In this document: positions 1-8,809 of the stretch, in pieces
How positions within the stretch are numbered: the first letter of the stretch is position 1
Layout: each line of letters begins with the position of its first letter
NCBI GenBank assembly: GCA_013289615.1
Contig: JABCZO010000006.1
Coordinates: forward strand, 62,001 to 126,000
DNA: 64,000 nucleotides
Source: Gammaproteobacteria bacterium
GTDB taxonomy: Bacteria > Pseudomonadota > Gammaproteobacteria > Steroidobacterales > Steroidobacteraceae
Direction of reading: 5' to 3'
Notes under the pieces: model-generated
The model's input: the letters and a program-made list of their open reading frames with translations, nothing else
What the model was told of the DNA's origin: nothing
Database searches by the model: none
Program-made: the position numbers and the translations under genes

Positions 1-1
1 A

Positions 2-1255
2 CTGGATGTAGCGCTGATCGGCTATTTCGACCACGTGCAGGCCTGGAACACCTTCATGCACGACCTGACGCAGGAACTCAGCATCGCCTCGCAGCCAGGC
101 GCCGCCATCGACTGGACGCTGGGCGGGCTGTATCTGGCGCAGATCAATCATCAATTCGTCGACGAGCGCAGCGATGTCGGCGGCAACCCAGCGCCGTTCC
201 TGCTGTACGACAATGATGCCCATATCGATCGCCATTCGTACTCTGCCTATGCGCAGGCCACGGACCATCCGGATGCACACTGGCGACTGACCCTCGGCGC
301 TCGCTACAACCATGATCGCTACAGTGGGCCGAGCACCTCGTTCGGAGTCACCACCGACGATACCTATTCAAAGGGGGTCGGCACCGGCAAGGCCGAAGTT
401 CAATATGATCTGGCGGCCGGCAGCATGGAATACGCGAGCTTCACGCGTGGTTACAAGCCCGGTGGCGTCAATGACAATCCCGGGGCGGTGCTGGTGCCGC
501 ACCTGTTCCGGCCGGAAAGCATCAATGCGTACGAACTTGGTTCGAAGAACCGCCTGCCGGGCGACACACTGCTGCTCAATGCTGCTGCCTACTACTACGA
601 CTACCGCAACATGCAATACATCGCCAACGACCCGGTGCCGTTCAAGTACGGAATCGACAACATTCCGGCGGCTCGTATCGTCGGCTTCGAACTCGAGAGC
701 TCGTACCTGACCCTGGACAAGCACCTGCGTATCAACGGCAACCTGTCGTTGGCGCACGGAACACTGGTCGGCAATTTCAAGACACTGGATGCCAAGGCAG
801 CCGCACGACTGACCGCGGCGAGCCCCGACTGTGCCTTTGGTGGCGCCTTCTTCAGTCCGGCCTGCTGGGCCGAGATCGTCGCCGGTGCACCGAACACCAA
901 CGGCAACGAAGTGCCGAAACTGCCGCACCTGCAGGGTGGATCCAACGCCGGCTATACCGCGGAACTGGGCGCCTGGCAGCTGCTGTCGCGGATCGAATAT
1001 ATCTACCGCGGCCCGTTCGAGTATCGGATCTTCAACGACGGCCTGCTCGACCGCGTCGGCGGCTACAGCCAGTGGAATCTATACTTGCAGCTCGCTGCGC
1101 CCGGCAGGCACTTATCCTGTTCGCTGGTGGCCAGTAACCTGTTCGACGTCGCGGGCATCAATTCGCGCTACACCGACCCGTTTGGAACCGGCCAGACCAG
1201 CAACGAATACATTCCGCCGCGACAGCTCATAGCCACCGTCGCCTATCAATTCTGA
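2..1255 (+). CDS. TonB-dependent outer-membrane receptor, C-terminal part (5' end outside window)
   Basis: The frame is open to the left window edge, so the signal peptide, TonB box and plug lie outside. What remains is a run of amphipathic beta-strands with aromatic girdle residues, for example a GARYNHDRYSG stretch and YASFTRGYKPGGVN, which is typical of the barrel of siderophore-type TonB receptors. The protein ends in VAYQF, and a C-terminal Phe is the usual outer-membrane barrel signature. Its ligand cannot be read from this part. The last 10 bp overlap the 3' end of the convergent MFS transporter gene. Family assignment is firm; substrate is unknown. Confidence 0.85.
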   Translation: MDVALIGYFDHVQAWNTFMHDLTQELSIASQPGAAIDWTLGGLYLAQINHQFVDERSDVGGNPAPFLLYDNDAHIDRHSYSAYAQATDHPDAHWRLTLGARYNHDRYSGPSTSFGVTTDDTYSKGVGTGKAEVQYDLAAGSMEYASFTRGYKPGGVNDNPGAVLVPHLFRPESINAYELGSKNRLPGDTLLLNAAAYYYDYRNMQYIANDPVPFKYGIDNIPAARIVGFELESSYLTLDKHLRINGNLSLAHGTLVGNFKTLDAKAAARLTAASPDCAFGGAFFSPACWAEIVAGAPNTNGNEVPKLPHLQGGSNAGYTAELGAWQLLSRIEYIYRGPFEYRIFNDGLLDRVGGYSQWNLYLQLAAPGRHLSCSLVASNLFDVAGINSRYTDPFGTGQTSNEYIPPRQLIATVAYQF

Positions 1256-2469
1256 AGCGCTCGCCGCTGCGACGGCACCCGCATGTTGACCACCGCGAGC
1301 GCCAGCACGATCAACACGGCTGCCAGCACGGCAAAGATCGGGCTGAAGGTGCCGAAGCGATCGGCAATCACGCCCGCCAGCAGCGGCCCGGCAGCAGCCA
1401 CGGTGCTCACCAGCCAGATCACCGACAGCACGCGCGATCCGACTTCGCGGCCGAAGTACTGCAGTGGCAGCACGCAGCCGGCCAGGTAGCTGCACCCCCA
1501 TCCGACTCCGAAGGCAGCGGCGAACGCAAAGGCGCCGAACGGCGAGCCACCATAGCTCAAGGCGATATCGCCGGCGCACTGCAGCGCCAGCCCCGCCGCA
1601 AACACCCGGCTGGGCCGGTACTTCTCGCACAGGCGGCCGGCGACACCCTTGGCGATGGTCGCCACCAGCGCCACCAGGCTCAGGATCCAGGCGGCGAACG
1701 CCGGCGTCGCGCCTTCTCGCACCAGGTGGCCAACCGCAACGCTCGACGTGGTGGTGACGCCAGCGACAGTCAGCGTCATCGATGCCGCCAGCAGCATGAA
1801 CTGCGGTGTCAGCATCGCTTCGCGCTCGCTCCACCGCGCCTCATGGTCCGCGACACTCCCGGCCGCGGGCTTGCCCTCGGGCGACTTTGCCAATGGCGAA
1901 TCCCTGATCAGCAGCAGGCAGATCAGCGCAATCAGCGCGGCGACGCTGCTCATCAGGAACCAGTGAATGCGCCAGCTGTGCGTGGCGGCGACCAGCGCCC
2001 TGACCAGCGGCGGCCCGGCGACGTTTCCGGACGCGCCGATCATCAGGTACAGGCCGATCATCCGCGATGAGGTCGCCGGAAACCACGAGGCGATCAGGAA
2101 GATCCCCGGCACGTTGCCGGCCAGGGCGTAGCCCAGACCGACTAGAATCATGGCCAGGTAGAACAGTGCCAGGCCGCTCGATGCACCAGCAAGCCAGAAT
2201 CCCGCCGTGAGGCACGCGCCTCCGAGCACTATGATTACCCGGCAGCTGATACGCTTCATCAGTATCGCCGGCAGCGGACTTGCCACGCCACAGGCGATGC
2301 CGAGCAGTGAGAAGCTGAATCCGGCCGCGGTTTGCGACCAGTGCAGGTCCTCGATCATGCTGAACAGCACCACGCCAAGGGACGCGAAAGTAGCGGCATT
2401 GAGGAAGATGAACACCAGGCTCACCGCGCCCAGCGTCGACCATTGGTACCGCATATCAACATTGCTCAT
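1246..2469 (-). CDS. MFS transporter
   Basis: This 407-residue integral membrane protein has about 12 hydrophobic segments in two halves, separated by a charged central loop around residues 195-220 (SPLAKSPEGKPAAG region). That layout is the classic major facilitator arrangement. Length and organisation resemble the monocarboxylate/oxalate-formate type MFS carriers, but no substrate motif is decisive. It starts at an ATG only 26 bp from the divergent acetamidase/formamidase ATG, so the two genes probably share regulation, and it may move the amide or acid handled by that enzyme (inference). A second ATG five codons in is possible. Confidence 0.85.
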   Translation of the reverse strand: MSNVDMRYQWSTLGAVSLVFIFLNAATFASLGVVLFSMIEDLHWSQTAAGFSFSLLGIACGVASPLPAILMKRISCRVIIVLGGACLTAGFWLAGASSGLALFYLAMILVGLGYALAGNVPGIFLIASWFPATSSRMIGLYLMIGASGNVAGPPLVRALVAATHSWRIHWFLMSSVAALIALICLLLIRDSPLAKSPEGKPAAGSVADHEARWSEREAMLTPQFMLLAASMTLTVAGVTTTSSVAVGHLVREGATPAFAAWILSLVALVATIAKGVAGRLCEKYRPSRVFAAGLALQCAGDIALSYGGSPFGAFAFAAAFGVGWGCSYLAGCVLPLQYFGREVGSRVLSVIWLVSTVAAAGPLLAGVIADRFGTFSPIFAVLAAVLIVLALAVVNMRVPSQRRALQN

Positions 2470-2495
2470 CGGATAGCTCTACTTTAAAGGGAACG

Positions 2496-3563
2496 ATGAT
2501 GGCGCGAGACGAAATGATTCCCACGGCCTTGCATCAGTTGCCGGCTACCCCCAATAGCGTGCATTGGGGCTATTTCGATCCCGCACTTGCCCCTGCGCTG
2601 CGGGTGCGCAGCGGCGACCTGGTGCGCGCCGAGGCCATCACGCATCATGCCGGCGATGCGCCGGAACTGATGATGGATGAGCCGATCCAGCGCCTGTTTC
2701 GCGAGATCCCGGTCGCCGACCGGCGCCCTGGCAAACACATCATGACCGGTCCGATATTCGTCGAAGGCGCCAGGCCCGGCGACATGCTGGAAGTGCGCTA
2801 CCTGCAGATGACGCCGCGGGTGAATTACGGCTCCAATCTGGCCGCCAGCTGGGGCTACCTGTTCCAGGAATTCGACGCCCGGGAACGCATCACGATCTAT
2901 GGTATCGATCCACGTAGCAATCAGGCCGCGGCCGTTTACGCCTACGACTTTCCCGGCAAGTACGATGTACCCGGAGCGATCACCCACTGCGCTCAATGCG
3001 ATCGGCAGCCGGCGCTCGCGGGCGTGCGCGTACCGGTGCGCCCGCACCTGGGCACCGCCGGCGTTGCTCCCGACGTGCCCGGACGCGTCAGCACCGTCCC
3101 GCCGGGAAAACACGGCGGCAATATCGACAACTGGCGCATCGGCGCCGGCAGCACGATGTACTACCCGGTCGCAGTCGATGGCGGCCTGTTTTCAGTCGGC
3201 GATCCGCATATCTCGCAAGGCGATGGCGAGCTGTCCGGCACCGCGATCGAGGCCTCACTGAACGTGCTGTTTCAGATCATCGTACGCAAGGACTTCAGCT
3301 TTCCGTCGCCGTTGCTCGAGACTCCGGAATGCTGGATCGTACACGGCTTCGATCAGGATCTGGACCAGGCCATGCGTTATGCGGCGCTCGATATGCTGCA
3401 ACTGCTGACCGGGCGGCAGCGACTGTCGAGAAATGACGCCTATTCACTGATGAGCGTTGCCGCTGACTTCGGTGTCACGCAGGTGGTCGATGGGCGCAAA
3501 GGCATTCACGTGCGTATTGCGCGCGGCATATTTCCGGCCCGCGCGGCCGCTGATAGCGGCTAG
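2496..3563 (+). CDS. Acetamidase/formamidase family protein
   Basis: This 355-residue protein matches the FmdA/AmdA family, which hydrolyses short amides to the carboxylate and ammonia. Recognisable blocks are the MTGPIFVEGARPGDMLEV segment near residues 83-100, PPGKHGGNID at 202-211 and the metal-site region GDPHxxQGDGE at 235-245. The C-terminal part (EASLNVLFQ onward) also fits the family. An AAAGGGA ribosome binding site lies just upstream of the ATG. It is divergent from an MFS transporter with a 26-bp spacer. The exact amide substrate is not determined; family members include formamidases, acetamidases and uncharacterised enzymes. Confidence 0.85.
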   Translation: MMARDEMIPTALHQLPATPNSVHWGYFDPALAPALRVRSGDLVRAEAITHHAGDAPELMMDEPIQRLFREIPVADRRPGKHIMTGPIFVEGARPGDMLEVRYLQMTPRVNYGSNLAASWGYLFQEFDARERITIYGIDPRSNQAAAVYAYDFPGKYDVPGAITHCAQCDRQPALAGVRVPVRPHLGTAGVAPDVPGRVSTVPPGKHGGNIDNWRIGAGSTMYYPVAVDGGLFSVGDPHISQGDGELSGTAIEASLNVLFQIIVRKDFSFPSPLLETPECWIVHGFDQDLDQAMRYAALDMLQLLTGRQRLSRNDAYSLMSVAADFGVTQVVDGRKGIHVRIARGIFPARAAADSG

Positions 3564-3587
3564 CCGGTCCATGTGGCCGCCGAACCC

Positions 3588-4523
3588 CTACTCCAGCGGC
3601 GCCGGCGCGATCGGCACGATCGGCATCGCCGGCACCGCCCGCGCGCGCAGCAGCTGCCACTGGCCCCACAGCACCAGCGCGACGCCAGCCAGCGTCACCG
3701 GCGGCCAGCGCTTGTGCTCGAACAGGCTCGACATCAGCATCGCAAGCAGTGGCGTGAGCGCCAGGATGTACGAGGCCATGGTATAGCCGCGCCGTCGCGC
3801 CAGGCCGAAGTAGAGCGTGAAAGCCAGCACCGAGCCGACCAGCGCCAGATAGCACAGGGATAGCACGTAGCGCGCGCTCGGGTCGAAACCCCAGTGCTTG
3901 CCGGTCAGAGACGCGTACAGCGCCAGCGCCAGTGCGCCATAGGCCATCGCCCACGCGGTCGATGCTGCCAGCGGCGCCCCAGCCGCCTCGCCGCGATACG
4001 CAAATACATTCCCGATTCCTGACAGCAGCACGGCACCGAAGGCCAGCGCGACGCCGAACACGGTGCCGTTGTCGACCCTGGATTGCACGATCTCGCTCCA
4101 CGACAGCAGCGCGACGCCTGCCACACCCACCGCAGCCGCCACCCAGGCGTGCTGCGGCGCGCGTTTACCGAGCAGTGCACGGAATATGACCAGATTCACA
4201 AACGCCAGCGTCGCGAAGATCAGTGCCACCAGTCCCGAGACGATTCGCAGCTCAGCGGCGTAGGTAAGCGCATAGTCGGCCGCAAACATGAATAACCCCA
4301 CGCCCGCCACCGCCGCGTGCTGCGGCCAGGTCAGCCCGACCGGTTCGCGCCGCATCAGCGCCCATAGCCCCAGCACCAGTGATGCCAGCGTGAAGCGATA
4401 GACCAGCGACACCACCGGCTCCACGACACCCAGTTGCAACGTGATCGTGAACCAGGTCGTGCCCCAGGCCAGCGCGCAGATAGCGACGGCGGCCATGTCC
4501 AGAATGGATTGCCTGATGTGCAC
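3588..4523 (-). CDS. DMT-superfamily transporter (EamA family)
   Basis: The protein has 311 residues and about ten hydrophobic helices arranged as two EamA repeats. The first begins around AVAICALAWGTTWF (residues 11-25) and the second around VFGVALAFGAVLLSGIGNVFAY. This is the drug/metabolite transporter fold, usually inner-membrane exporters of amino acids, metabolites or drugs. The predicted start is GTG; an ATG nine codons later is an alternative. It lies 8 bp after the PCu(A)C gene on the same strand, so the two are probably co-transcribed, although no functional link between them is known to me. Confidence 0.82.
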   Translation of the reverse strand: MHIRQSILDMAAVAICALAWGTTWFTITLQLGVVEPVVSLVYRFTLASLVLGLWALMRREPVGLTWPQHAAVAGVGLFMFAADYALTYAAELRIVSGLVALIFATLAFVNLVIFRALLGKRAPQHAWVAAAVGVAGVALLSWSEIVQSRVDNGTVFGVALAFGAVLLSGIGNVFAYRGEAAGAPLAASTAWAMAYGALALALYASLTGKHWGFDPSARYVLSLCYLALVGSVLAFTLYFGLARRRGYTMASYILALTPLLAMLMSSLFEHKRWPPVTLAGVALVLWGQWQLLRARAVPAMPIVPIAPAPLE

Positions 4524-4531
4524 GTGCGTGG

Positions 4532-5008
4532 TCAGTGCATATCGGCACCCGCATCCGGCGGGCGCAGTTCGAACGGCACGGTGAGCGCAGCACCCTCGGC
4601 GAAACTCAGCGTCACCGCCACGCGGTCGCCTGGCTTCAGTATCCTGTTGGGATGCGCCAGCATCAGGTGATAGCCCTGCGCCGCAAATACAAGGCTGGAA
4701 TGCGGCGCGACGGTCACCTTATGCACCGCTATCATCTGGCTGGTGCCGGCAACGGTGCGGCTGCGGTGCAACGACACCTGTGCGTAATCCGGACACGACG
4801 CCGCGATCAGGCTGGTCGGCTGATCGCCGGTGTTGACCAGCGTGATATAGCCGCCGGCCGGAAGATTTCCAGGCAGCCAGCGAACCCAGGCGTCCCGCAC
4901 CTGCAGCGCGGACACCTCCTGGGCGCCGAGCGCGCGGGCTGAAGCGCCCATCCAGCCCAGCACGCAGGCCGCAACAACGATGTGCCTGGAGTGCATGATT
5001 CGCTCCAT
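4532..5008 (-). CDS. Periplasmic copper chaperone PCu(A)C family protein
   Basis: The mature protein carries the exact PCu(A)C copper-binding signature H-x10-M-x21-H-x-M: His81, Met92, His114 and Met116, counting from the MERIM start. Family members bind Cu(I) in the periplasm and deliver it for assembly of the cytochrome oxidase CuA centre. An N-terminal hydrophobic segment followed by ARALGA looks like a signal peptide. I chose the ATG at 5008, preceded by AGGA at good spacing; the ATG four codons later also has a GGAG. A Sco or oxidase gene is not visible nearby. It is probably in an operon with the downstream DMT exporter. Confidence 0.85.
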   Translation of the reverse strand: MERIMHSRHIVVAACVLGWMGASARALGAQEVSALQVRDAWVRWLPGNLPAGGYITLVNTGDQPTSLIAASCPDYAQVSLHRSRTVAGTSQMIAVHKVTVAPHSSLVFAAQGYHLMLAHPNRILKPGDRVAVTLSFAEGAALTVPFELRPPDAGADMH

Positions 5009-5110
5009 CGTATTCCTGGGGTGATATTGCCGATCCGTGCCCGTGGCATCGGGCAAGGGCGCGCTCAGCCGGGCGGTAGCAGCGCCATCTTAAATGATAT
5101 TTTGGCGCCC

Positions 5111-6169
5111 ATGCGTATCCATCCGCTGAGCGTCATCGTGCTGCTGGCCGCAACGCCGGTCGGCGCCGGCGGCAGCGTGGTCGGTGCCGACGCCGGCGCC
5201 AACACCATGCGGGCCGCGCTGGTCAGCGCCGGCAAAATCCAGATCCGCGACGTCGCCCGACCGGTCGCCGGCCGCGGTCAGGTGCTGGTGAACATTCGCT
5301 ACGCCGGGGTCAATCCCGGCGACTGGAAGGCGGCCGGGGGCTCGTCGGACGAGTCGGCGATGCCAGGGGTTTTATCCGGCGGCGCCGGGGCCGGCGCGGC
5401 CGCTGCCAGCGTATCGGTGATCCCCGGTGTGGACGCCGCCGGGGTGATCGCGGCTGTGGGACGCGGCGTGACCGGCTACAGGATCGGCGATGCGGTGATC
5501 GTCTGGTCGCAGGCTCGCGGCACTTATGCGCAGTACGTCGCGGTGCCCGCGGACACCATCACGCTCAAACCCGAGCGGCTGTCGTTTGCCGAGGCCGCAG
5601 GCGTAGCGCATGCCGGTCTGGCGGCCTGGAACCTGCTGATCGATCAGGCCAAGCTGCGCTCGGGTCAGACGGTGCTGGTGCTCGGGGGCGCTGGCGGCGT
5701 CGGTTCGGCGGCGGTGCAGATCGCGACCAACAGCGGCGCGCATGTGATTGCGACCGCATCGGCGCGTAACGCGGAGTACCTCAAGGCGCTGGGCGCGAGT
5801 ACGGTGATCGACTACAGCGCGCAACACTTCGAGGATCAGCTGCGCAAGGTCGATATCGCGCTCGATACCGTGGATATGGACAATGCCTATCGCGCGCTTG
5901 CGGTAGTCAGGCGCGGCGGCCATCTGGTGTCAACCGTCGGCCTGCCGCTGCCCGCGCAATGTGCGGCCCGCGAGGTGATCTGCTCCGGCCGCACCCTCCG
6001 CGGCACGCCCATCCGCCTGGCGCTCAAACAGATTGCCGAGTGGTCGCAGGCGGGCATTTTCCGGGTCAATGTCGACCGTACCTTCGAGCTGACCCAGGTG
6101 CTTGAGGCCTGGCAGTACAGCCAGGCCGGCCACACCCGCGGCAAGTCGGTGATCAGGATAAACCACTGA
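5111..6169 (+). CDS. Zinc-independent MDR-family NAD(P)-dependent oxidoreductase (quinone-oxidoreductase-like)
   Basis: The protein has a medium-chain dehydrogenase fold. A GroES-like N-terminal domain (NIRYAGVNPGDWK, GVDAAGVI) precedes a Rossmann domain with LGGAGGVGSAAVQIA near residues 191-205. The zinc-ligand pattern of alcohol dehydrogenases is absent, as in quinone oxidoreductases. From the ATG at 5111 the first ~20 residues (MRIHPLSVIVLLAATPVGAG) look like a signal peptide, which is unusual for an NAD(P)H enzyme. A second ATG at 5207 would give a cytoplasmic protein beginning MRAALVSAGK. A Gly/Ala-rich insertion occurs around residues 80-102. The start is uncertain; the family is firm. 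Confidence 0.8.
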   Translation: MRIHPLSVIVLLAATPVGAGGSVVGADAGANTMRAALVSAGKIQIRDVARPVAGRGQVLVNIRYAGVNPGDWKAAGGSSDESAMPGVLSGGAGAGAAAASVSVIPGVDAAGVIAAVGRGVTGYRIGDAVIVWSQARGTYAQYVAVPADTITLKPERLSFAEAAGVAHAGLAAWNLLIDQAKLRSGQTVLVLGGAGGVGSAAVQIATNSGAHVIATASARNAEYLKALGASTVIDYSAQHFEDQLRKVDIALDTVDMDNAYRALAVVRRGGHLVSTVGLPLPAQCAAREVICSGRTLRGTPIRLALKQIAEWSQAGIFRVNVDRTFELTQVLEAWQYSQAGHTRGKSVIRINH

Positions 6170-6336
6170 AATCCATGCTATTGGCGGCGCGCCAAGGCAT
6201 TATGACGCCCTGACTCGAGGCCCCGGGGCGTCGCCAGCCGCGGGAACTTTGGCACAGTGAGTTCCGTCTCAGGATTATCCGGCGGATTCTGTCAAGCTGT
6301 GCGCCTTACGAACCGAAGGGATCGTCGAAACCTTAC

Positions 6337-6816
6337 GTGAAACCCAATACTTTACGCACCGCGCTCGCCCTCCCTGCCGTCATCAGCCTGTTCGGCGCGT
6401 TATGGGTTCCGCTGCCGGCCGCCGCTCACCTGGGCGGGGATAGCGACTCGGTCGATGCGGATCGCCAGCAGCTGGGCGCCGACCTGCGCAGCATTCCGAT
6501 GCAGCAATACAACCTGCATGAAATCCGCGCCGCGTCCGGCACACTGGTGCACGAGTACGCGACGCGTCAGGGCACGGTATTCGCGGTCACATGGCAAGGA
6601 CCGCTGCCTCCCGACCTGCACCAGCTGTTCGGGGATTACTACCAGCGCTACCAGGCCGCGGCCGCCGCGCAGGTGCGGCCCGGCATGCATCGGCAGCTCA
6701 CTATCGCGGCTGCCGATCTGGTGGTGCAGTCGACGGCGCGCCTGCGCGCTTTTCGTGGCGTTGCTTATATCCCCAGTCTGTTACCCGCCGGCGTTTCTGT
6801 TGCCGATCTTCAATAG
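6337..6816 (+). CDS. DUF2844 domain-containing exported protein
   Basis: This 159-residue protein has a signal peptide (hydrophobic residues 10-30, with a cleavage-like AAAH). Its mature body matches the DUF2844 family, with the LHEIRAASGTLVHEYATRQGTVF region and a DYYQRY segment. No biochemical function is established for the family. It is followed 12 bp later by a DUF3443 lipoprotein; these two families commonly occur side by side, which suggests a shared envelope role. The start is GTG with only a weak upstream purine stretch, so the exact N-terminus could shift by a few codons. Confidence 0.72.
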   Translation: MKPNTLRTALALPAVISLFGALWVPLPAAAHLGGDSDSVDADRQQLGADLRSIPMQQYNLHEIRAASGTLVHEYATRQGTVFAVTWQGPLPPDLHQLFGDYYQRYQAAAAAQVRPGMHRQLTIAAADLVVQSTARLRAFRGVAYIPSLLPAGVSVADLQ

Positions 6817-6828
6817 CGAGACTGATGC

Positions 6829-8127
6829 ATGAGCCAGCGTTTGCGTTGCACCCTATGGCTTGGCCTGTGCATTCTTGCCGGCTGCGGCGGCGGCGGCGGC
6901 GGTAATGCCAGCAGCTCCAGCAGCAGTTCCAGCGGTGCGATGCTCTCGAACGTCGTCCCGGTCACGGTCGGGCCAGGGCCTGCGGCGGCGAAGGGAGGCA
7001 CGTTCAATATTCCGTACGCCAGTGTGAAGGTGTGCCAACCGGGTACCAGCGCCTGCACCATCATCGATGACGTGCTGGTCGATACCGGCTCCGTCGGCCT
7101 GCGCCTCATGGCGTCAGCGCTATCAGCCGCCGGCCTGACACTGACCGCCAGCGCCGATCCGGGCAATGCCAGCAACAGCATCGCCGAATGCCTGCCGTTT
7201 GCCGACGGCTACACCTGGGGTCCGGTCGCGACGGCCGATGTCAGCCTGGGCGGTGAAGTTGCGAGCGGCATGTCCGTCAATATCATCGATGACAACGCCT
7301 CCTATGCCGCTACAGCACCGACCAGTTGCACCACCGTTCTCAGTCAGAGTCCCACGTCGCTGAATTCGGTCGACGCCTTTGCCGCCAACGGGGTGCTGGG
7401 CGTAGGCATCTACGACCAGGATTGCGGCACCTCCTGTGCCAACTGCGCCAGCTTCACCAGCGGCTGCAACACGCCGATGAGCGACCTCTACTACAGCTGC
7501 AACACCGGCACCAACAGCTGCGCCTTCACGCCGGTGGCTCTGAGCGCTCAGGTCAGAAATCCGGTGGCACTGTTCGCGACCGACAACAACGGCGTCATCC
7601 TCGAATTGCCGGCGCTACCCGCGGCCGGACAGACCGGGGCCAGTGGCACGCTGGTGTTCGGGATAGCGACGCAGAGCAACAACGGCCTGGGCAGCGCCTT
7701 CGTACTCACGGCCGACAGCGGCGGCAATTTCATCACGACCTACAAAGGCCAGACGCTGAACAGCTCCTTCATCGATTCGGGATCCAATGGTTTGTTCTTC
7801 CCGGACAAGACCATCACCGTGTGCACCAGTACCCAGTCCAATCCGTTTGCCAACGAGTTCTATTGCCCCGGCTCGACGCTGCCGCTGAGCGCCGTGAATC
7901 AGGGCCAGAACGGGGCCACCAGCACGGTGTCGTTTGATATCACCAGCCTGAACGGTATCAACGGTAACTTCTACGCCACCCCGGAGCTTGGCGGTCCCGC
8001 CGCCACCAACACGACACTGGGCAGTTATTTCGACTGGGGCCTGCCGTTCTTCTACGGCAGGAACGTCTACACGGCGATCGAGGGCAAGACCGCCGGCAGC
8101 ACGATCGGCCCGTTCTACGCCTATTGA
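6829..8127 (+). CDS. DUF3443 family lipoprotein
   Basis: The protein has 432 residues. The N-terminus MSQRLRCTLWLGLCILAGCG is a lipoprotein signal with lipobox LAGC, followed by a Gly run and a Ser-rich linker of about 8 Ser, which is a typical surface or periplasmic tether. The body matches DUF3443. It contains two pepsin-like motifs: VDTGSVGLRL near residue 86 and FIDSGSNGLFF near residue 316. It is Cys-rich in the middle (DCGTSCANCASF, GCNTPM). The two D[TS]GS motifs in one chain resemble the two lobes of an aspartic protease; protease activity is inferred, not known. It probably forms an operon with the upstream DUF2844 gene. Confidence 0.78.
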   Translation: MSQRLRCTLWLGLCILAGCGGGGGGNASSSSSSSSGAMLSNVVPVTVGPGPAAAKGGTFNIPYASVKVCQPGTSACTIIDDVLVDTGSVGLRLMASALSAAGLTLTASADPGNASNSIAECLPFADGYTWGPVATADVSLGGEVASGMSVNIIDDNASYAATAPTSCTTVLSQSPTSLNSVDAFAANGVLGVGIYDQDCGTSCANCASFTSGCNTPMSDLYYSCNTGTNSCAFTPVALSAQVRNPVALFATDNNGVILELPALPAAGQTGASGTLVFGIATQSNNGLGSAFVLTADSGGNFITTYKGQTLNSSFIDSGSNGLFFPDKTITVCTSTQSNPFANEFYCPGSTLPLSAVNQGQNGATSTVSFDITSLNGINGNFYATPELGGPAATNTTLGSYFDWGLPFFYGRNVYTAIEGKTAGSTIGPFYAY

Positions 8128-8146
8128 GCAGCCCGCCTCGCCGGAT

Positions 8147-8716
8147 CTATCGCAGCGGCACACCGATGATCAGCGCGTGCAGCCGGTAGATGAACAGCGC
8201 ATACAGCGCCAGGCCCAGCAGTAGCGCGATCAGGTCGTTGTAGCGTGACGGCGGCGCGCTGGGAACCGGCGCCGGGACGCGCCGCTTGAGCGATATGCGA
8301 ACGACGATGGCCCAGATCAGAAAGCTGCCGAACAGCAGCAGGTCGGCGAGCGTGCCGTTGACCAGCAGGTGCGCCGTCGCCCATATCTTTACCGCGGCCA
8401 GCATCGGATGCCCGGCCGCGGTTCTGATGCGGCCGGGTAAGTACGCGGCAATCAGCAGCGGAAATACCGGCAGCATCATCAGCCAGGTCACGTAGTGCAG
8501 CCATGCCGGCGACACGTACAGCACCACCGGCGTGCCTCGCGCCCGCGCAAACCCGAACACCATCAGCGCCAGACCCGCCGCGCTGATCAGCGAGTACAGG
8601 CCCTTCCATGAGCCGGCGCGCAGATGCATCAGGACGCGATGGCGCCAGCCCGGGGCAACGACCGCGACCGAGTGCGGCACGAAGAACAGGATCAGCCCCG
8701 CAACCAGCATCAGCAT
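8147..8716 (-). CDS. NnrU family membrane protein
   Basis: The protein has 189 residues and about six hydrophobic segments. It shows the NnrU pattern: an N-terminal LILFFVPHS, then W..RVLMHLRAGSWKGLYSLISAAGLALM, HPMLAAVKIWATAHLL and a C-terminal hydrophobic tail. NnrU proteins occur near denitrification genes in some bacteria and are involved in nitric-oxide or nitrite metabolism there, but the homologues are broadly distributed and poorly defined. No denitrification gene is present in this window. The ATG at 8716 is preceded by GAGGAGA at good spacing, which decides the start over longer forms. Confidence 0.8.
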   Translation of the reverse strand: MLMLVAGLILFFVPHSVAVVAPGWRHRVLMHLRAGSWKGLYSLISAAGLALMVFGFARARGTPVVLYVSPAWLHYVTWLMMLPVFPLLIAAYLPGRIRTAAGHPMLAAVKIWATAHLLVNGTLADLLLFGSFLIWAIVVRISLKRRVPAPVPSAPPSRYNDLIALLLGLALYALFIYRLHALIIGVPLR

Positions 8717-8809
8717 CGTGGTCTCCTCGCCGTCACTTCCGCAGACTGCGCGAAGTGATAGCATCGCACTCCGGCGGCGCCGATGTAAGGTTATTGACTG
8801 GAGATCCTG

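Noticed and set aside
6895-6941. Gly- and Ser-codon repeats resembling a microsatellite
   Set aside because: They encode the Gly run and Ser linker after the lipobox of the DUF3443 lipoprotein, a normal tether, so no separate repeat element is called.
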